From contig JADFIA010000022.1 of NCBI GenBank assembly GCA_022566895.1, forward strand, positions 1 through 35,001: a stretch of DNA of 35,001 nucleotides. Direction: 5' to 3'. Every line of letters begins with the position of its first letter. Positions within the stretch are counted from its first letter, which is position 1. The notes beneath the pieces are model-generated. The model was given only the letters and a program-made list of their open reading frames with translations, ran no database searches and was not told the DNA's origin. This stretch comes from Pseudomonadota bacterium (GTDB taxonomy: Bacteria; Pseudomonadota; Alphaproteobacteria; Sphingomonadales; SMXR01). Below are positions 24,179 to 33,722 of this stretch, piece after piece. The position numbers and the translations under genes are program-made.

Positions 24179-26827
24179 TCAGTCTGTTTCGATGGGAAGA
24201 TTGGGCCGCAATAGCGACTTTGCCGCTTCGACCGAGATGCCGGAACGCCGGGCATAATCCTCGACCTGATCCATGCCGATCCGGCCAATCCCGAAATAAT
24301 GAGACCTTGGATGCGAGAAATAGAACCCTGACACTGAGGCTGCGGGCAGCATGGCGTAGGACTCGGTGAGGCTGACGCTGGTGGTTTTTTCGGCCTCCAA
24401 CAGATCAAACAGCCGGCGCTTAAGGTCATGATCCGGCATCGCCGGATAGCCAGGGGCCGGCCGAATTCCGTCGTATTTTTCGCGGATGATCTCGGCGTTG
24501 GTAAGCGATTCATCAGGCGCGTAGCCCCACAGTTCCCTGCGCACCCGCTCGTGCATGCGTTCGGCAAAGGCCTCGGCGAGCCGATCGGCGAGCGCCTTGA
24601 CAAGGATTGAGGAATAGTCGTCGTTCCGGGCTTCGAACTCCGCCGCCTTTTGCGCGCAACCGATCCCGGTGGTGACCACGAATCCACCCAGATAGTCATC
24701 GATTCCGGTTGCCTTGGGGGCCACGAAATCGGCCACACAGTAATTGGGGCGACCTTCCCGCTTGCGCATCTGCTGCCGCAGAAGGGGCAGTCTGGCAAGG
24801 GGCTTATCGGATTTATCGGGTGAATAGAGTACCACATCGTCGCCATCCGCCGCCGCCCTCCAGAAACCTATCGCGGCTTTGGCAACCAACCATTCTTCCT
24901 CAATAATCTGATCTAGGAAGCTGTTGGCGTCATCAAACAAGGCCCGTGCCGCCGGTCCCTGCTTTGCGTCCTCGAGGATTTTCGGATAATTGCCCTTGAG
25001 CTCCCAGGTTCGGAAAAAAGGCGTCCAATCGATGCGCTCACGCAATTCCGCGAGATCATAATCAGCAAAAGAGCGGAGGCCGAGAAAGGTCGGCTTTGGC
25101 GGCACATAATCTTGCCATTCGATAAATTCGGCGTTCTTTCGCGCCTCTTCGATCGAAACCATATTGCTGGTGCGGTCCCGAGCCTTGTAACGTCGTCTGA
25201 CCTCGTCATACTCTTGGCTTCTTTCCTCAACAAAGCCCGACCGGCTCTTTGTGTCAACCAGCGCACTCACGACCTTGACAGCACGCCCAGCGTCAAGAAC
25301 ATGGATGACCGGACCCGAATAGGCGGGGTCGATTTTAAGCGCTGTGTGGAGCTTTGAGGTGGTGGCGCCGCCGATCAGGATGGGAAGCTGCAATCCTTGG
25401 GTTTCCATCTCGGTGGCCACATTGACCATTTCATCGAGCGAGGGCGTGATCAGCCCCGAAAGGCCGATCATATCCGCCCCAATTTCTTGGGCCTTGGCCA
25501 GGATATCGCGGGCCGGTACCATGACCCCGAGATTTATGACCTCGAAGTTATTGCACTGCAGAACCACGCCGACAATGTTCTTGCCGATATCGTGCACGTC
25601 CCCCTTTACGGTTGCCATGACAATTTTTGCCCGGCTGCGGGCCGAACCCTCGCCGCTGGATTCCAGATAGGGCAAAAGAACCGCGACCGCCTGCTTCATG
25701 ACCCGGGCTGATTTAACGACCTGGGGCAGGAACATCTGGCCGCTGCCGAACAGGGCACCAACCCTATCCATGCCCGCCATCAACGGGCCTTCAATGACCG
25801 TGAGTGCTTTACCCATTTTTTGATAGGCTTCCTCGGCGTCGGCCTCGGCAAACTCGCTAATCCCTTTGACCAGAGCATATTCGAGTCGCTTTTCGACCGG
25901 CTGCTCGCGCCAGGCAAGTTTTTCCCGTTCTTTCTCTTCCGGACTGCCCTTGTGTTCCTCGGCAATCGCCAGAAGCCGCTCGGTGGCGTCAGGCCGCCGA
26001 TTAAAAATCACATCTTCAACCCGCTCGCGCAGTTCATCCGGAATCTCGGAATAGACGGCCAGCTGCCCGGCGTTGACAATGCCCATGGTCAGCCCGGCCC
26101 GCACCGCGTGGTAGAGGAAGACCGAATGCATCGCCTCCCTGACCCTGTTGTTGCCGCGAAAAGAGAAGGAAACGTTCGAGATGCCGCCGGTGACATGGGC
26201 GTGGGGCAACTTCTCCCTGATCTGACGTGTTGCCTCGATGAAGTTCAGCGCGTAATCGTCATGCTCATCGATCCCGGTGGCCACGGGGAAGACGTTTGGG
26301 TCAAAAATGATATCGGCCGGCGGAAAGTCTGCCTCATTGGTCAAAAGAGCATAGGCGCGGGCGCAGATGTCAAATTTTCGCTCGATCGTATCCGCCTGTC
26401 CAACCTCGTCGAATGCCATGACCACGGTCGCGGCGCCGAACCGCTTGATGTGTCGGGCCTTTTCAAGGAATGGCGCTTCGCCGTCTTTGAGGCTGATCGA
26501 ATTGACGATTGCCTTACCCTGAACGCATTTGAGCCCGGCCATTAGGATTTCCCAGCGTGAACTATCGATCATGATTGGAACCCGGGCGATGTCCGGTTCG
26601 GACGAGATAAGATTGAGAAATCGGGTCATCGCCGCAACGCCGTCGATCAGGGCGTCGTCCATGTTCACGTCGATGATCTGGGCCCCACCCTCGACCTGCG
26701 ATAGGGCAACGGACAATGCTTCTTCGTAGTTCCCATCGGTAATCAGGCGGCAAAAGAGCGCCGAGCCGGCGACATTGGTGCGCTCGCCAATGACCACAAA
26801 TTGTGTCGATATATCGGATTTGTTCAT
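24179..26827 (-). CDS. metH: Methionine synthase, folate/cobalamin/activation part of split MetH
   Basis: This carries the pterin, B12 and reactivation modules of cobalamin-dependent methionine synthase; the homocysteine module is the preceding gene. The 882-residue protein has the folate-binding barrel at about 1-300 ([43 protein letters not shown]). The B12 cap and Rossmann domains follow, with the DxHxxG motif at Asp410-His412-Gly415 ([12 protein letters not shown]), then SGLITPS and GGATTSK. The activation domain lies at about 550-882 ([32 protein letters not shown]). It starts by ATGA overlap with the upstream gene. The combined length, about 1236 residues, equals full-length MetH, so nothing is missing. 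Confidence 0.95.
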   Translation of the reverse strand: MNKSDISTQFVVIGERTNVAGSALFCRLITDGNYEEALSVALSQVEGGAQIIDVNMDDALIDGVAAMTRFLNLISSEPDIARVPIMIDSSRWEILMAGLKCVQGKAIVNSISLKDGEAPFLEKARHIKRFGAATVVMAFDEVGQADTIERKFDICARAYALLTNEADFPPADIIFDPNVFPVATGIDEHDDYALNFIEATRQIREKLPHAHVTGGISNVSFSFRGNNRVREAMHSVFLYHAVRAGLTMGIVNAGQLAVYSEIPDELRERVEDVIFNRRPDATERLLAIAEEHKGSPEEKEREKLAWREQPVEKRLEYALVKGISEFAEADAEEAYQKMGKALTVIEGPLMAGMDRVGALFGSGQMFLPQVVKSARVMKQAVAVLLPYLESSGEGSARSRAKIVMATVKGDVHDIGKNIVGVVLQCNNFEVINLGVMVPARDILAKAQEIGADMIGLSGLITPSLDEMVNVATEMETQGLQLPILIGGATTSKLHTALKIDPAYSGPVIHVLDAGRAVKVVSALVDTKSRSGFVEERSQEYDEVRRRYKARDRTSNMVSIEEARKNAEFIEWQDYVPPKPTFLGLRSFADYDLAELRERIDWTPFFRTWELKGNYPKILEDAKQGPAARALFDDANSFLDQIIEEEWLVAKAAIGFWRAAADGDDVVLYSPDKSDKPLARLPLLRQQMRKREGRPNYCVADFVAPKATGIDDYLGGFVVTTGIGCAQKAAEFEARNDDYSSILVKALADRLAEAFAERMHERVRRELWGYAPDESLTNAEIIREKYDGIRPAPGYPAMPDHDLKRRLFDLLEAEKTTSVSLTESYAMLPAASVSGFYFSHPRSHYFGIGRIGMDQVEDYARRSGISVEAAKSLLRPNLPIETD

Positions 26828-27888
26828 TGACCGATGCTGACCGCCTCGAGGCCGGACAGTCTCAAGGTTTGTTGACTTGCAGCCGGAATCCGAGGAGCAG
26901 CGCCATTAATCGCCTCGCCGATGGCACGGATGTGCGCCGGCGTCGTACCGCAACAACCACCAACGATATTGACAAGCCGGGAACGCGCCCATTCGCCCAG
27001 CTCCGCGGCCGTTTCAACGGGCGGTTCCGTATATTGACCCAACTCGTCCGGCAGGCCGGCGTTGGGAAAGGCAACCAGCAAACAATCTGCAAGTCGCGAA
27101 AGCTCCTTTACAAACGGCCTCAGATCCTGGGCCCCGAAAGCGCAATTGACGCCGATCGCCAAAGGCCGGGCATGGCGAACCGAATTCCAGAAGGCCTCCA
27201 CGGTCTGGCCGGACAGGGTACGCCCGGAAAGGTCGGTCACGGTCAGCGACAGCATGACCGGGATCTCAATATCTCTCTCGGTTTCCAACTCCTGAACGCC
27301 AGCTATGGCGGCTTTGGCATTTAGCGTATCGAAGATCGTCTCGATAAGCAGAAAATCGACGCCGCCGTCCACCAGGCCTGCCGCGGCCTCCTTATAGGAG
27401 GCCTCAACCTCGTCAAACGTCACGGCCCGATATTCAGGCCGCTCCACATCGGGGGATAGCGAAAGTGTCTTGTTGGTTGGCCCCATGGAACCGGCCAGGA
27501 AACGCGGCCTGTCTGGTGTGAGATTGTTAAAATGATCCACCGCCTGGCGGCCTATGCGCGCGCCCTCGAGGTTGATCTCGTGGGCCAGCGACGCGGTGCC
27601 ATAATCGGCTTGGGAAATACTCGTCGCGTTAAAGGTGTTGGTCTCGATGATATCGGCCCCGGCCTCCAGATAACTATCGTGAATGACACGGATCGCCTCT
27701 GGGCGCACCAGATTCAAAATATCGGCGTTGCCTTTAAGATCCTCCGGATGTTTGCTGAAACGATCACCACGATAATCCGCCTCTTTCAGCTGGAGGTTCT
27801 GAACTGCGGTTCCCATGGCCCCGTCGAGCAGCAAGATGCGGTCCGCAGCAGCCTTTTTAAAGGCCTCTAATGTCTTTTTTCTCTCCAC
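26824..27888 (-). CDS. metH: Methionine synthase, homocysteine-binding part of split MetH
   Basis: This is the zinc-dependent homocysteine S-methyltransferase module, separate from the rest of MetH. From GTG at 27888 it has 354 residues. Conserved blocks are [69 protein letters not shown] and [16 protein letters not shown]. The zinc cysteines are Cys249 (GVNCAFGA) and Cys312-Cys313 ([10 protein letters not shown]). The GTG lies seven bases after the metF stop with GGGAG upstream. The ATG at 27951, deep inside metF, adds a non-family N-terminus. The stop overlaps the next gene as ATGA, so the two halves should be made in step. Confidence 0.93.
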   Translation of the reverse strand: MERKKTLEAFKKAAADRILLLDGAMGTAVQNLQLKEADYRGDRFSKHPEDLKGNADILNLVRPEAIRVIHDSYLEAGADIIETNTFNATSISQADYGTASLAHEINLEGARIGRQAVDHFNNLTPDRPRFLAGSMGPTNKTLSLSPDVERPEYRAVTFDEVEASYKEAAAGLVDGGVDFLLIETIFDTLNAKAAIAGVQELETERDIEIPVMLSLTVTDLSGRTLSGQTVEAFWNSVRHARPLAIGVNCAFGAQDLRPFVKELSRLADCLLVAFPNAGLPDELGQYTEPPVETAAELGEWARSRLVNIVGGCCGTTPAHIRAIGEAINGAAPRIPAASQQTLRLSGLEAVSIGQ

Positions 27889-27895
27889 GATCCGT

Positions 27896-28819
27896 TCAAT
27901 CTCCCTCAGGCGTACGGCCGGGCCGCAGCCCGAGCATATGACATATCGCATAGGTCAGGTCGGCTCTATTGAGTGTGTAGAAATGAAAATCGTTCACCCC
28001 GCCGGCGGCTAGCCGACGGCACAATTCACCCGCCACCGTGGCCGCGACCAGCAAACGTGTCGTCGGATAGTCGTCAAGATCCTCGAATAGATGATCCATC
28101 CAAGCCGGGACTGTCGTTCCACAGAGCTTGGCGAATTTCTTGAGCTGCTTGACGTTGGTCACCGGCAGAATTCCCGGCACGATCGGAATCTCGATTCCAT
28201 TCGTGCGGCAATGATCGAGAAATCGGAAATACTGGTCGGTCTCGAAGAAAAACTGCGTAATCGCGCGGCTGGCTCCGGCATCGACCTTTCGTTTCAAATT
28301 CTCAAGATCGGCCGCCAGATTAGGGCTCTCCGGGTGCATTTCCGGATAGGCCGCGACGCTGATTTCGAAATCACCGACCTCCATGAGGCCGGCGACCAGA
28401 TCCGACGCCCGTTCATAGCCTCCCGGATGCGGCGAATAACAATCGGTGTTCGGCGGCGGGTCGCCCCGCAGAGCCACAATATGCCGCACACCCATTTCAT
28501 GGTATTCGCGGGCTACGGCGTCGACCTCGGCCCGGCTGGACCCGACACAGGTCAGATGAGCGGCCGGCGTCAGCTGTGTTTCATTCAGGATTCGCTGTAT
28601 AGTGACATGGGTGCGGTCGCGGGTGCTGCCGCCGGCGCCGTAGGTCACCGAAACGAAGTTGGGGCAAAGAGGCTCGAGCTTCTTGATTGCAGTCCAAAGC
28701 CTTTCTTCCATTGCCTCGGTTTTTGGCGGAAAGAACTCGAAGGAAACCGACGGCGGCTGCGATTCCAGAGAAAAAATGGAGCCCCCTAGGCCCGGTTGAT
28801 CTGCAGCTGCCAAAACCAT
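27896..28819 (-). CDS. metF: Methylenetetrahydrofolate reductase MetF
   Basis: This FAD enzyme reduces 5,10-methylene-THF to 5-methyl-THF, the methyl donor for MetH encoded just downstream. The 307-residue TIM-barrel protein shows VSFEFFPPKTEAMEERLW with the catalytic Glu, FVSVTYGAGGSTRDRT, HLTCVGSS, HIVALRGDPP, EISVAAYPEMHPES, ASRAITQFFFETDQYFRFLDHC and VPGILPVTN. The C-terminus DFHFYTLNRADLTYAIC matches family usage. ATG at 28819 follows GAGGAAGG. The gene heads a probable metF-metH-metH operon. Confidence 0.96.
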   Translation of the reverse strand: MVLAAADQPGLGGSIFSLESQPPSVSFEFFPPKTEAMEERLWTAIKKLEPLCPNFVSVTYGAGGSTRDRTHVTIQRILNETQLTPAAHLTCVGSSRAEVDAVAREYHEMGVRHIVALRGDPPPNTDCYSPHPGGYERASDLVAGLMEVGDFEISVAAYPEMHPESPNLAADLENLKRKVDAGASRAITQFFFETDQYFRFLDHCRTNGIEIPIVPGILPVTNVKQLKKFAKLCGTTVPAWMDHLFEDLDDYPTTRLLVAATVAGELCRRLAAGGVNDFHFYTLNRADLTYAICHMLGLRPGRTPEGD

Positions 28820-28837
28820 CTGGCCTTCCTCTTTTAG

Positions 28838-28857
28838 CCGGGAAGGTTCCCGGGAAC
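28838..28857 (-). promoter_or_regulatory. Overlapping palindromes in the metF leader
   Basis: CCGGGAA-CC-TTCCCGG (28853-28838 on the minus strand) and GTTCCCGGGAAC (28857-28846) overlap and share one arm, giving two mutually exclusive pairings. They sit about ten bases before the metF ribosome site. They may form an alternative RNA hairpin affecting translation, or be a protein-binding site. Confidence 0.4.
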
Positions 28858-28860
28858 GAG

Positions 28861-28890
28861 AGCATAATCAATCCATTGCCAAATCAACAA
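28861..28890 (-). promoter_or_regulatory. metF: Tentative metF promoter
   Basis: On the minus strand TTGTTG (28890-28885) and TATGCT (28866-28861) are 18 bases apart, in the 94-base gap between the trkH-like stop and metF. Box matches are moderate only, so this is a weak call. Confidence 0.3.
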
Positions 28891-28913
28891 CACTTCAATT
28901 CATGTTAAATCAG

Positions 28914-30362
28914 TCAGGCGCGCCAAAAGGCCGGCGTAAAAATTACCAGGACGGTGAACAACTCAAGTCTTCCCAGCAGCATGGCAAAGGAGAGAATCCA
29001 CTTGGCGCTGGTCGGAATCGCACCAAACGTGCCAGCCGGCCCTATGGTCTCGCCAAGACCTGGCCCAACGTTTGCAAGCGCCGTTCCGGCTCCCGATATC
29101 GCAGTAATCGGGTCAAGCCCGGTCAATGCGAGCGCCACCGAGAAAACAACGAAGCTGGCAAAAAACAACAACAGGAAACTGATCACCGAATTGATGACGT
29201 TTTGCGACAGCGGTCGGCCGTTATAAGTCGGCTGAAAGACGCCATGCGGCCGGTGAATGCGGCGGGTTTGCGAGACCATCGAACGAAACAGGACCTCATA
29301 GCGAAAGATCTTAATCCCGCAGGAGGTCGATCCGGCGCAACCGCCGATGAAAAAGAAGACAAGAAACAGGGTCACCGCGAAGGTTCCCCAAGCACTGTAG
29401 TCGCTTGAGGAATATCCCGTCCCGGTGACGATCGAGACAACATTGAAGGTTCCTTGCCGCAACGCCTGCGAGAGGTCATAACCCTTGGCCACCAACAACC
29501 AAATCACGACAAAGGCCACCAAGCCGGCTATCAGAGCCATGAATGTGCGGACCTGAGAATCCCTCCACAGTGCCAATGGCCGGCCGCGCACGAGTTGCAG
29601 ATAGAGCACAAAGGGCAGACTGCCCAGGATCATGAACAAGACAGCTGAAAATTCGATCACAGCCGAATCGAAATGGCCGATCGAAGCATCGGAGGTCGAA
29701 TAGCCGCCGGTGGCAATGGTAGTCATGGCATGGGCAAATCCTTCGAACGGAGTCATGCCGCCGGCCATATAGACGATTGCGCAGACCACGGTAAGGGCCA
29801 GATAGAGCCGCATCATGGCGGCTGCGAGCTGGCGGGCCCGGGGGATGATGTTGCCCGTCGTATCGAAGCTTTCGACCCGAAAAAGCTGCATGCCGCCAAT
29901 CTTCAAAACCGGTAGCACGGCGATCGCGACAACGATAATACCCAGCCCGCCCAACCACTGCAGGATGGCCCGCCAGATCAGAATCCCCGGAGGAGCGGCA
30001 TCAAGCCCCGAGATGACCGTCGACCCGGTCGTAGTCAGCCCCGACATGGCCTCGAAATAGGCGTCTGTATAACTGAGACCCAACTCCGAGAATACAAACG
30101 GCAAGGCAGCAAAGGCCGGCAGAACCGCCCAGGCCAGCGTTATCATCAAAAAGGCCTGCCTTAAGGTCAGATCGCGGCCGCTGCCGCGGGTTGCCATGAC
30201 CAGACTGATACCGGCAAACAGGGTCAGTACTGATGAGCCCAGAAAGACCTGCCAATCGGGATTTTGAAAGGCAACGTCAACCCCAACCGGGACCAGCATG
30301 CCGAGGCCCAATGGGGTCAGCAAGAGCCCGATGACGTATACAACCGGTCGGAACTGATACAC
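28914..30362 (-). CDS. trkH: TrkH-family potassium uptake protein
   Basis: This is the pore-forming inner-membrane subunit of Trk-type K+ uptake, working with cytoplasmic TrkA. From GTG at 30362 it has 482 residues, the usual TrkH length, with about ten or more hydrophobic segments. Selectivity-filter repeats are visible as AMSGLTTTGSTVI, AMTTIATGGYST, NVVSIVTGTGYSSSD and AGTALANVGPGLG, each with the central glycine. GGCAGSTSCGIKIFRYEVLFR is a family hallmark. I prefer GTG at 30362 (GGGAG eight bases upstream, family-typical RPVVYVIGLLL start) over longer frames beginning at 30428 or 30458. TrkA is not in the window. Confidence 0.92.
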   Translation of the reverse strand: MYQFRPVVYVIGLLLTPLGLGMLVPVGVDVAFQNPDWQVFLGSSVLTLFAGISLVMATRGSGRDLTLRQAFLMITLAWAVLPAFAALPFVFSELGLSYTDAYFEAMSGLTTTGSTVISGLDAAPPGILIWRAILQWLGGLGIIVVAIAVLPVLKIGGMQLFRVESFDTTGNIIPRARQLAAAMMRLYLALTVVCAIVYMAGGMTPFEGFAHAMTTIATGGYSTSDASIGHFDSAVIEFSAVLFMILGSLPFVLYLQLVRGRPLALWRDSQVRTFMALIAGLVAFVVIWLLVAKGYDLSQALRQGTFNVVSIVTGTGYSSSDYSAWGTFAVTLFLVFFFIGGCAGSTSCGIKIFRYEVLFRSMVSQTRRIHRPHGVFQPTYNGRPLSQNVINSVISFLLLFFASFVVFSVALALTGLDPITAISGAGTALANVGPGLGETIGPAGTFGAIPTSAKWILSFAMLLGRLELFTVLVIFTPAFWRA

Positions 30363-30545
30363 TCTGATTGCTCCCCCCGAGGGACTTTGGTCGCCGCCCC
30401 AGGCGGCTTGGTTTCCAGCTGTTGGCATCAGTTTAGGGCCGCAGACCGGCAAGAGCAATCGGCAGGCGTTTTGGCCCTAGCGACAAGGCTGTCAGCGGCT
30501 TGACAGGCTTTGCCATAAAGACTAGGTCGATCGGCAATGGAAAAA

Positions 30546-30619
30546 GCGGGCGTAGTTCAATGGTAGAACGAAAGCTTCCCAAGCTCTAGATGAGGGTTCG
30601 ATTCCCTTCGCCCGCTCCA
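30546..30619 (+). tRNA. tRNA-Gly (anticodon CCC)
   Basis: The 74-base gene folds as a cloverleaf. The acceptor GCGGGCG pairs with CGCCCGC, the D-arm is GTTC/GAAC, the anticodon loop is TTCCCAA, the T-arm has GTTCGATTC, and CCA is encoded. It closely resembles enterobacterial glyU. The anticodon stem AAAGC/GCTCT has one A-C mismatch at the second pair (positions 28-42). It sits at the border between the trkH side and the A/T-richer polysaccharide region. Confidence 0.95.
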
Positions 30620-30823
30620 TCGACCAGATCAGGCCAATCCTTTCCGTGGTCTGGCGCAGCGTGACCTTGCCGAGCTATATAGATCAAACGGCCTCTGCCC
30701 AGCGGTTTCTAGTTCGAAATAGTGATGAAACTGTTTTTCTCCCAGAATCATTTTTGTTGCCCATCTAAATTCAATAGTATCCGATGATACTTTTGAACCA
30801 ACCAATAGCTGAAGCAACATCTC

Positions 30824-32176
30824 GTGAAAAAGATCGACGTTTCCAAACTCCTATTTTATAGCCTGCTGGTCATTACGGTCACAGGTTTCATTTTTGGTTT
30901 CGGGCTTTATTCCGGGGCGCAAAGAACAGGTGTTTACCTGGTTGTAAGGGACTTTACAGTCGCGATTGCGAATGCCGTGAGACTTACGACTGAAGAGGCT
31001 TCCACATTAACCAAGACCTATCCCAAGCACTTCTTGCATCCTTCCCGCTATCACGGTAGCGGCGTCACGCTTAACGATATGTCGTATGATCAGGAAGATT
31101 TCATTCTTCTTTCAGGTTTCTTCGAAAAAAACAATGAATTGAGGCTGATTAAGCGCAATGGAATTATAGTTCGCCGTTGGCCGGTCCGTTTTTCCGAGAT
31201 ATTCCCCGATACCGGTCATATCCAAGATAGAGATCCGCCGGCGACCGACTGGAATATATACACGCACGGTGCGCTTGCATTGCCTGATGGCTCCGTTGTG
31301 TTCAATTTCGACTATGGTGGTTTGGTCAAGCTCGACCGTTGTGGCGACCTAACCTGGTCTCTTGCGCGCCAGACGCATCACTCCATCGAGGCGGCCGAGG
31401 GCGGCGGATTTTGGGTGCCGGGGCGGCGATTTATACCAGAAACAGCCGACTCTCCATTTCCACCATTTATTACGCCAATTAGTGAAGACACGATTTTGAG
31501 GATATCAGAGGATGGCCAGGTTCTGGACGAGATCTCTGTTCCAAAACTATTCTATGACAACGATATTGAAGCCGTTCTTACTTCGACAGGGCATTCCATT
31601 TTAGACAGAATGCGGTGGGACAAAGAGATTGTTCACCTTAATAAAATTGACGAATTGTCTGGCGCTCTTGCGGCCGATTTTCCAATGTTTGAAACCGGAG
31701 ACTTGGCGCTTTCGTTTCGTAATCTCAATCTCGTTTTGGTTGTTGATCCAGAAACCAAACTAATAAAATGGTGGCGAATTGGACCGTGGCTGCGCCAGCA
31801 CGATCCAGAATTCAAAGAGGGTGGAAAGTTGGTCGTCTTTAACAACAACCTCTATTTGAATTCCGACCCGACAGGATTGAAAAATTCCAACATATTGGAA
31901 ATTGATCCGAGCAACGGCAAGCACAAAATCCTTTACGGCGATAAATTTGGTGAGAGCCTTTTTTCGACAACTCGGGGGAAGGTGGAATTGACCAGAGATG
32001 AAGGCCTGTTAATTACAGAGCCTGACGGCGGGCGTGTTCTTGAAGTTGACGCCGCCGGCCGAATGATCTGGGAATACATTAATCGGTACAACGCCAAAAT
32101 GGTCTTAGAAATTACCGAGGCCCGCGTTTACGCCGCTGACTACTTTGATGTTACGGAGTGGAGCGATTGCAGATGA
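30824..32176 (+). CDS. Arylsulfotransferase (ASST)-like membrane-anchored protein
   Basis: The 450-residue protein has one N-terminal membrane helix (KLLFYSLLVITVTGFIFGFGLY, about 8-29) and a large extracytoplasmic part. Blade-like repeats fit an ASST-type beta-propeller: THGALALPDGSVVFNFDYGGLVKLDRCGDLTWSL, HHSIEAAEGGGFWVPGRR, DTILRISEDGQVLDEISVP, LVVDPETKLIKWWRIG and GGRVLEVDAAGRMIWEY. The His-His before the SIE segment matches a family position near the catalytic histidine. Such proteins are seen in surface-polysaccharide loci, which fits the genes to the right. The start is GTG at 30824; no strong ribosome site is visible. Actual sulfate transfer is unproven. Codon use is more A/T-rich than in the genes to the left. 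Confidence 0.65.
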   Translation: MKKIDVSKLLFYSLLVITVTGFIFGFGLYSGAQRTGVYLVVRDFTVAIANAVRLTTEEASTLTKTYPKHFLHPSRYHGSGVTLNDMSYDQEDFILLSGFFEKNNELRLIKRNGIIVRRWPVRFSEIFPDTGHIQDRDPPATDWNIYTHGALALPDGSVVFNFDYGGLVKLDRCGDLTWSLARQTHHSIEAAEGGGFWVPGRRFIPETADSPFPPFITPISEDTILRISEDGQVLDEISVPKLFYDNDIEAVLTSTGHSILDRMRWDKEIVHLNKIDELSGALAADFPMFETGDLALSFRNLNLVLVVDPETKLIKWWRIGPWLRQHDPEFKEGGKLVVFNNNLYLNSDPTGLKNSNILEIDPSNGKHKILYGDKFGESLFSTTRGKVELTRDEGLLITEPDGGRVLEVDAAGRMIWEYINRYNAKMVLEITEARVYAADYFDVTEWSDCR

Positions 32177-32186
32177 AGACCATGCA

Positions 32187-32270
32187 ATGAGCTTGCTTGT
32201 CCATGCCGTGCGCCGCTTATGGCGATTCTTACGCACGCTCCAACCGATAGGTCCCTTCGGAAAGAATTAA
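32187..32270 (+). CDS. Possible 27-residue small protein after the ASST-like gene
   Basis: An ATG at 32187 opens a short frame for a basic, amphipathic peptide (LVHAVRRLWRFLRTLQ). It starts ten bases after the upstream stop. The LWRFLR segment resembles the start of small membrane proteins sometimes found in polysaccharide clusters (DUF5989-like), but the usual hydrophobic helix is absent. It may be a truncated relic or chance. Confidence 0.2.
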   Translation: MSLLVHAVRRLWRFLRTLQPIGPFGKN

Positions 32271-32417
32271 CTCAAAGAGGAATAGGCCTTTTACATAGCC
32301 GTCTAGCTTGCTAGGGCAATGCCAGTTCGGGCGACCAAATACGGATACGATTGATATTTGAAGGGTCGCGCCGGATAATGGCTGCGGTTGGTAATTGAAG
32401 CGGAGCTACTTGAGATC

Positions 32418-33722
32418 ATGGGGATCGAACAGACTATTTCCTTTCGTCCGGCGGGGCAGGCGGGTTTTCTGGAGGATCCCCTCTTTGATGAAATTAAGTC
32501 GCGCTTACGTCCTCTCGTCAAGCGGATGGTGGAGGAGATTGAAAACGGGACCGCGTCCTATCTGAGTTTGCCTTTCCTTAGCGACGACCTCAACAGCGTG
32601 CAAGCAGAGGCCGACCGAATCAGGCAAAGCAGCACAGATGTCGTCGTGCTCGGGGTTGGGGGATCAAGCCTCGGGGCACAAGCTTTGTGTGCGCTATCGC
32701 ATCGCGACAAATCATCGTCGTTCGGCAATCCGAAGCTCCACTTTCCAGACAATTTGAGCGCAAATTCAATGTCTGTGTTGCTCGATAGTTTGGACTTTGA
32801 AACTTCACATTTCATTGTAATTTCAAAATCCGGCAATACGGCCGAAACCTTGGCGCAAATGGCATTGAGCCTAGCTGGAGCCCGTAAATCGCTAATAGAT
32901 TCGGATGTACGAGAGCATTTCTCGGTTGTCGCCGGCCCAGGGCACAATGCACTTCGACGAATTGCAGAAATCAACGAATTTGCAGTTTTCGACCACCCTG
33001 ACGATCTATGTGGAAGGTTTTCTGTGTTCTCAAATGTCGGTCTGCTGCCCGCGGCGATTGCAGGTATCGACATAATTGCTGTTCGTAGAGGCGCCCGCGA
33101 CGTGCTCGAAGCATTCGGGCGCGAAAGAGACGTTCTCGAAGTGCCCGCGGTGATGGGGGCCGCGATACACGAATACCTAGTGAGAAAATGCCGGATCGGG
33201 ATAATCGTTATAATGCCCTATGACACGCGGCTCGACAGTTTCTCCAGATGGTTTCAGCAGCTCTGGTCCGAAAGCCTGGGCAAGAATGGCAAGGGAACAA
33301 CTCCCTTGCGTGCACTGGGCCCTGCAGACCAACATTCCCAGCTACAGCTTTTTCTTGATGGTCCGCGTGACAAGTTCATAACAATGATTATTGCCGACAC
33401 TGCCGGACAAGGGCCAATGATTACGGACGAGTTTGCCGGTATCGACGGTCTTGATTATTTGATCGGGCACACAATCGGTGATGTCGTTGCAGCCGAAGCC
33501 CAAGCCACCGTTAGCACATTAATCGAGTGTGGACGACCGGTACGCGAAATTCGATTACCAGACCTCAACGAAAGAACCACTGGCGCGTTGATGATGAGTT
33601 TTATGATTGAAACTGTACTAACTGCCGGGTTGATGGGGGAAGATGCTTTTAACCAGCCTTCGGTAGAAAAAATAAAAAAATTGACGATTAGCAATCTTGA
33701 AGAAAAAAAGCTGCAGGGATAA
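32418..33722 (+). CDS. pgi: Glucose-6-phosphate isomerase
   Basis: It interconverts glucose-6-phosphate and fructose-6-phosphate. The 434-residue product is of the shorter bacterial type. It has the sugar-phosphate sites GVGGSSLGAQAL and ISKSGNTAETLAQM, the signature-like LCGRFSVFSNVGLLPAAIAGID, the catalytic glutamate in WSESLGKNGKGTTPLRALG, and the histidine in DQHSQLQLFLDG. In the usual G-G-R-F-S signature the first Gly is replaced by Cys here. ATG at 32418 was chosen over TTG at 32388 as family-like; the ribosome site is weak. Its location before galU and rfbA material suggests a role in nucleotide-sugar supply, perhaps as a second copy (inference). Confidence 0.88.
   Translation: MGIEQTISFRPAGQAGFLEDPLFDEIKSRLRPLVKRMVEEIENGTASYLSLPFLSDDLNSVQAEADRIRQSSTDVVVLGVGGSSLGAQALCALSHRDKSSSFGNPKLHFPDNLSANSMSVLLDSLDFETSHFIVISKSGNTAETLAQMALSLAGARKSLIDSDVREHFSVVAGPGHNALRRIAEINEFAVFDHPDDLCGRFSVFSNVGLLPAAIAGIDIIAVRRGARDVLEAFGRERDVLEVPAVMGAAIHEYLVRKCRIGIIVIMPYDTRLDSFSRWFQQLWSESLGKNGKGTTPLRALGPADQHSQLQLFLDGPRDKFITMIIADTAGQGPMITDEFAGIDGLDYLIGHTIGDVVAAEAQATVSTLIECGRPVREIRLPDLNERTTGALMMSFMIETVLTAGLMGEDAFNQPSVEKIKKLTISNLEEKKLQG

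Noticed and set aside
28820-28913. SAM-II riboswitch before metF
   Set aside because: GATTTAAC and GCTAAAA pieces are present, but the first stem pairs only three bases, the conserved GCTTGCAGC-type core is missing and the pieces are about twice as far apart as in SAM-II.
30629-30820. 63-codon minus-strand frame between tRNA-Gly and the ASST-like gene
   Set aside because: There is no ribosome site before its start, no recognisable domain, and it lies where the promoter of the ASST-like gene should be.
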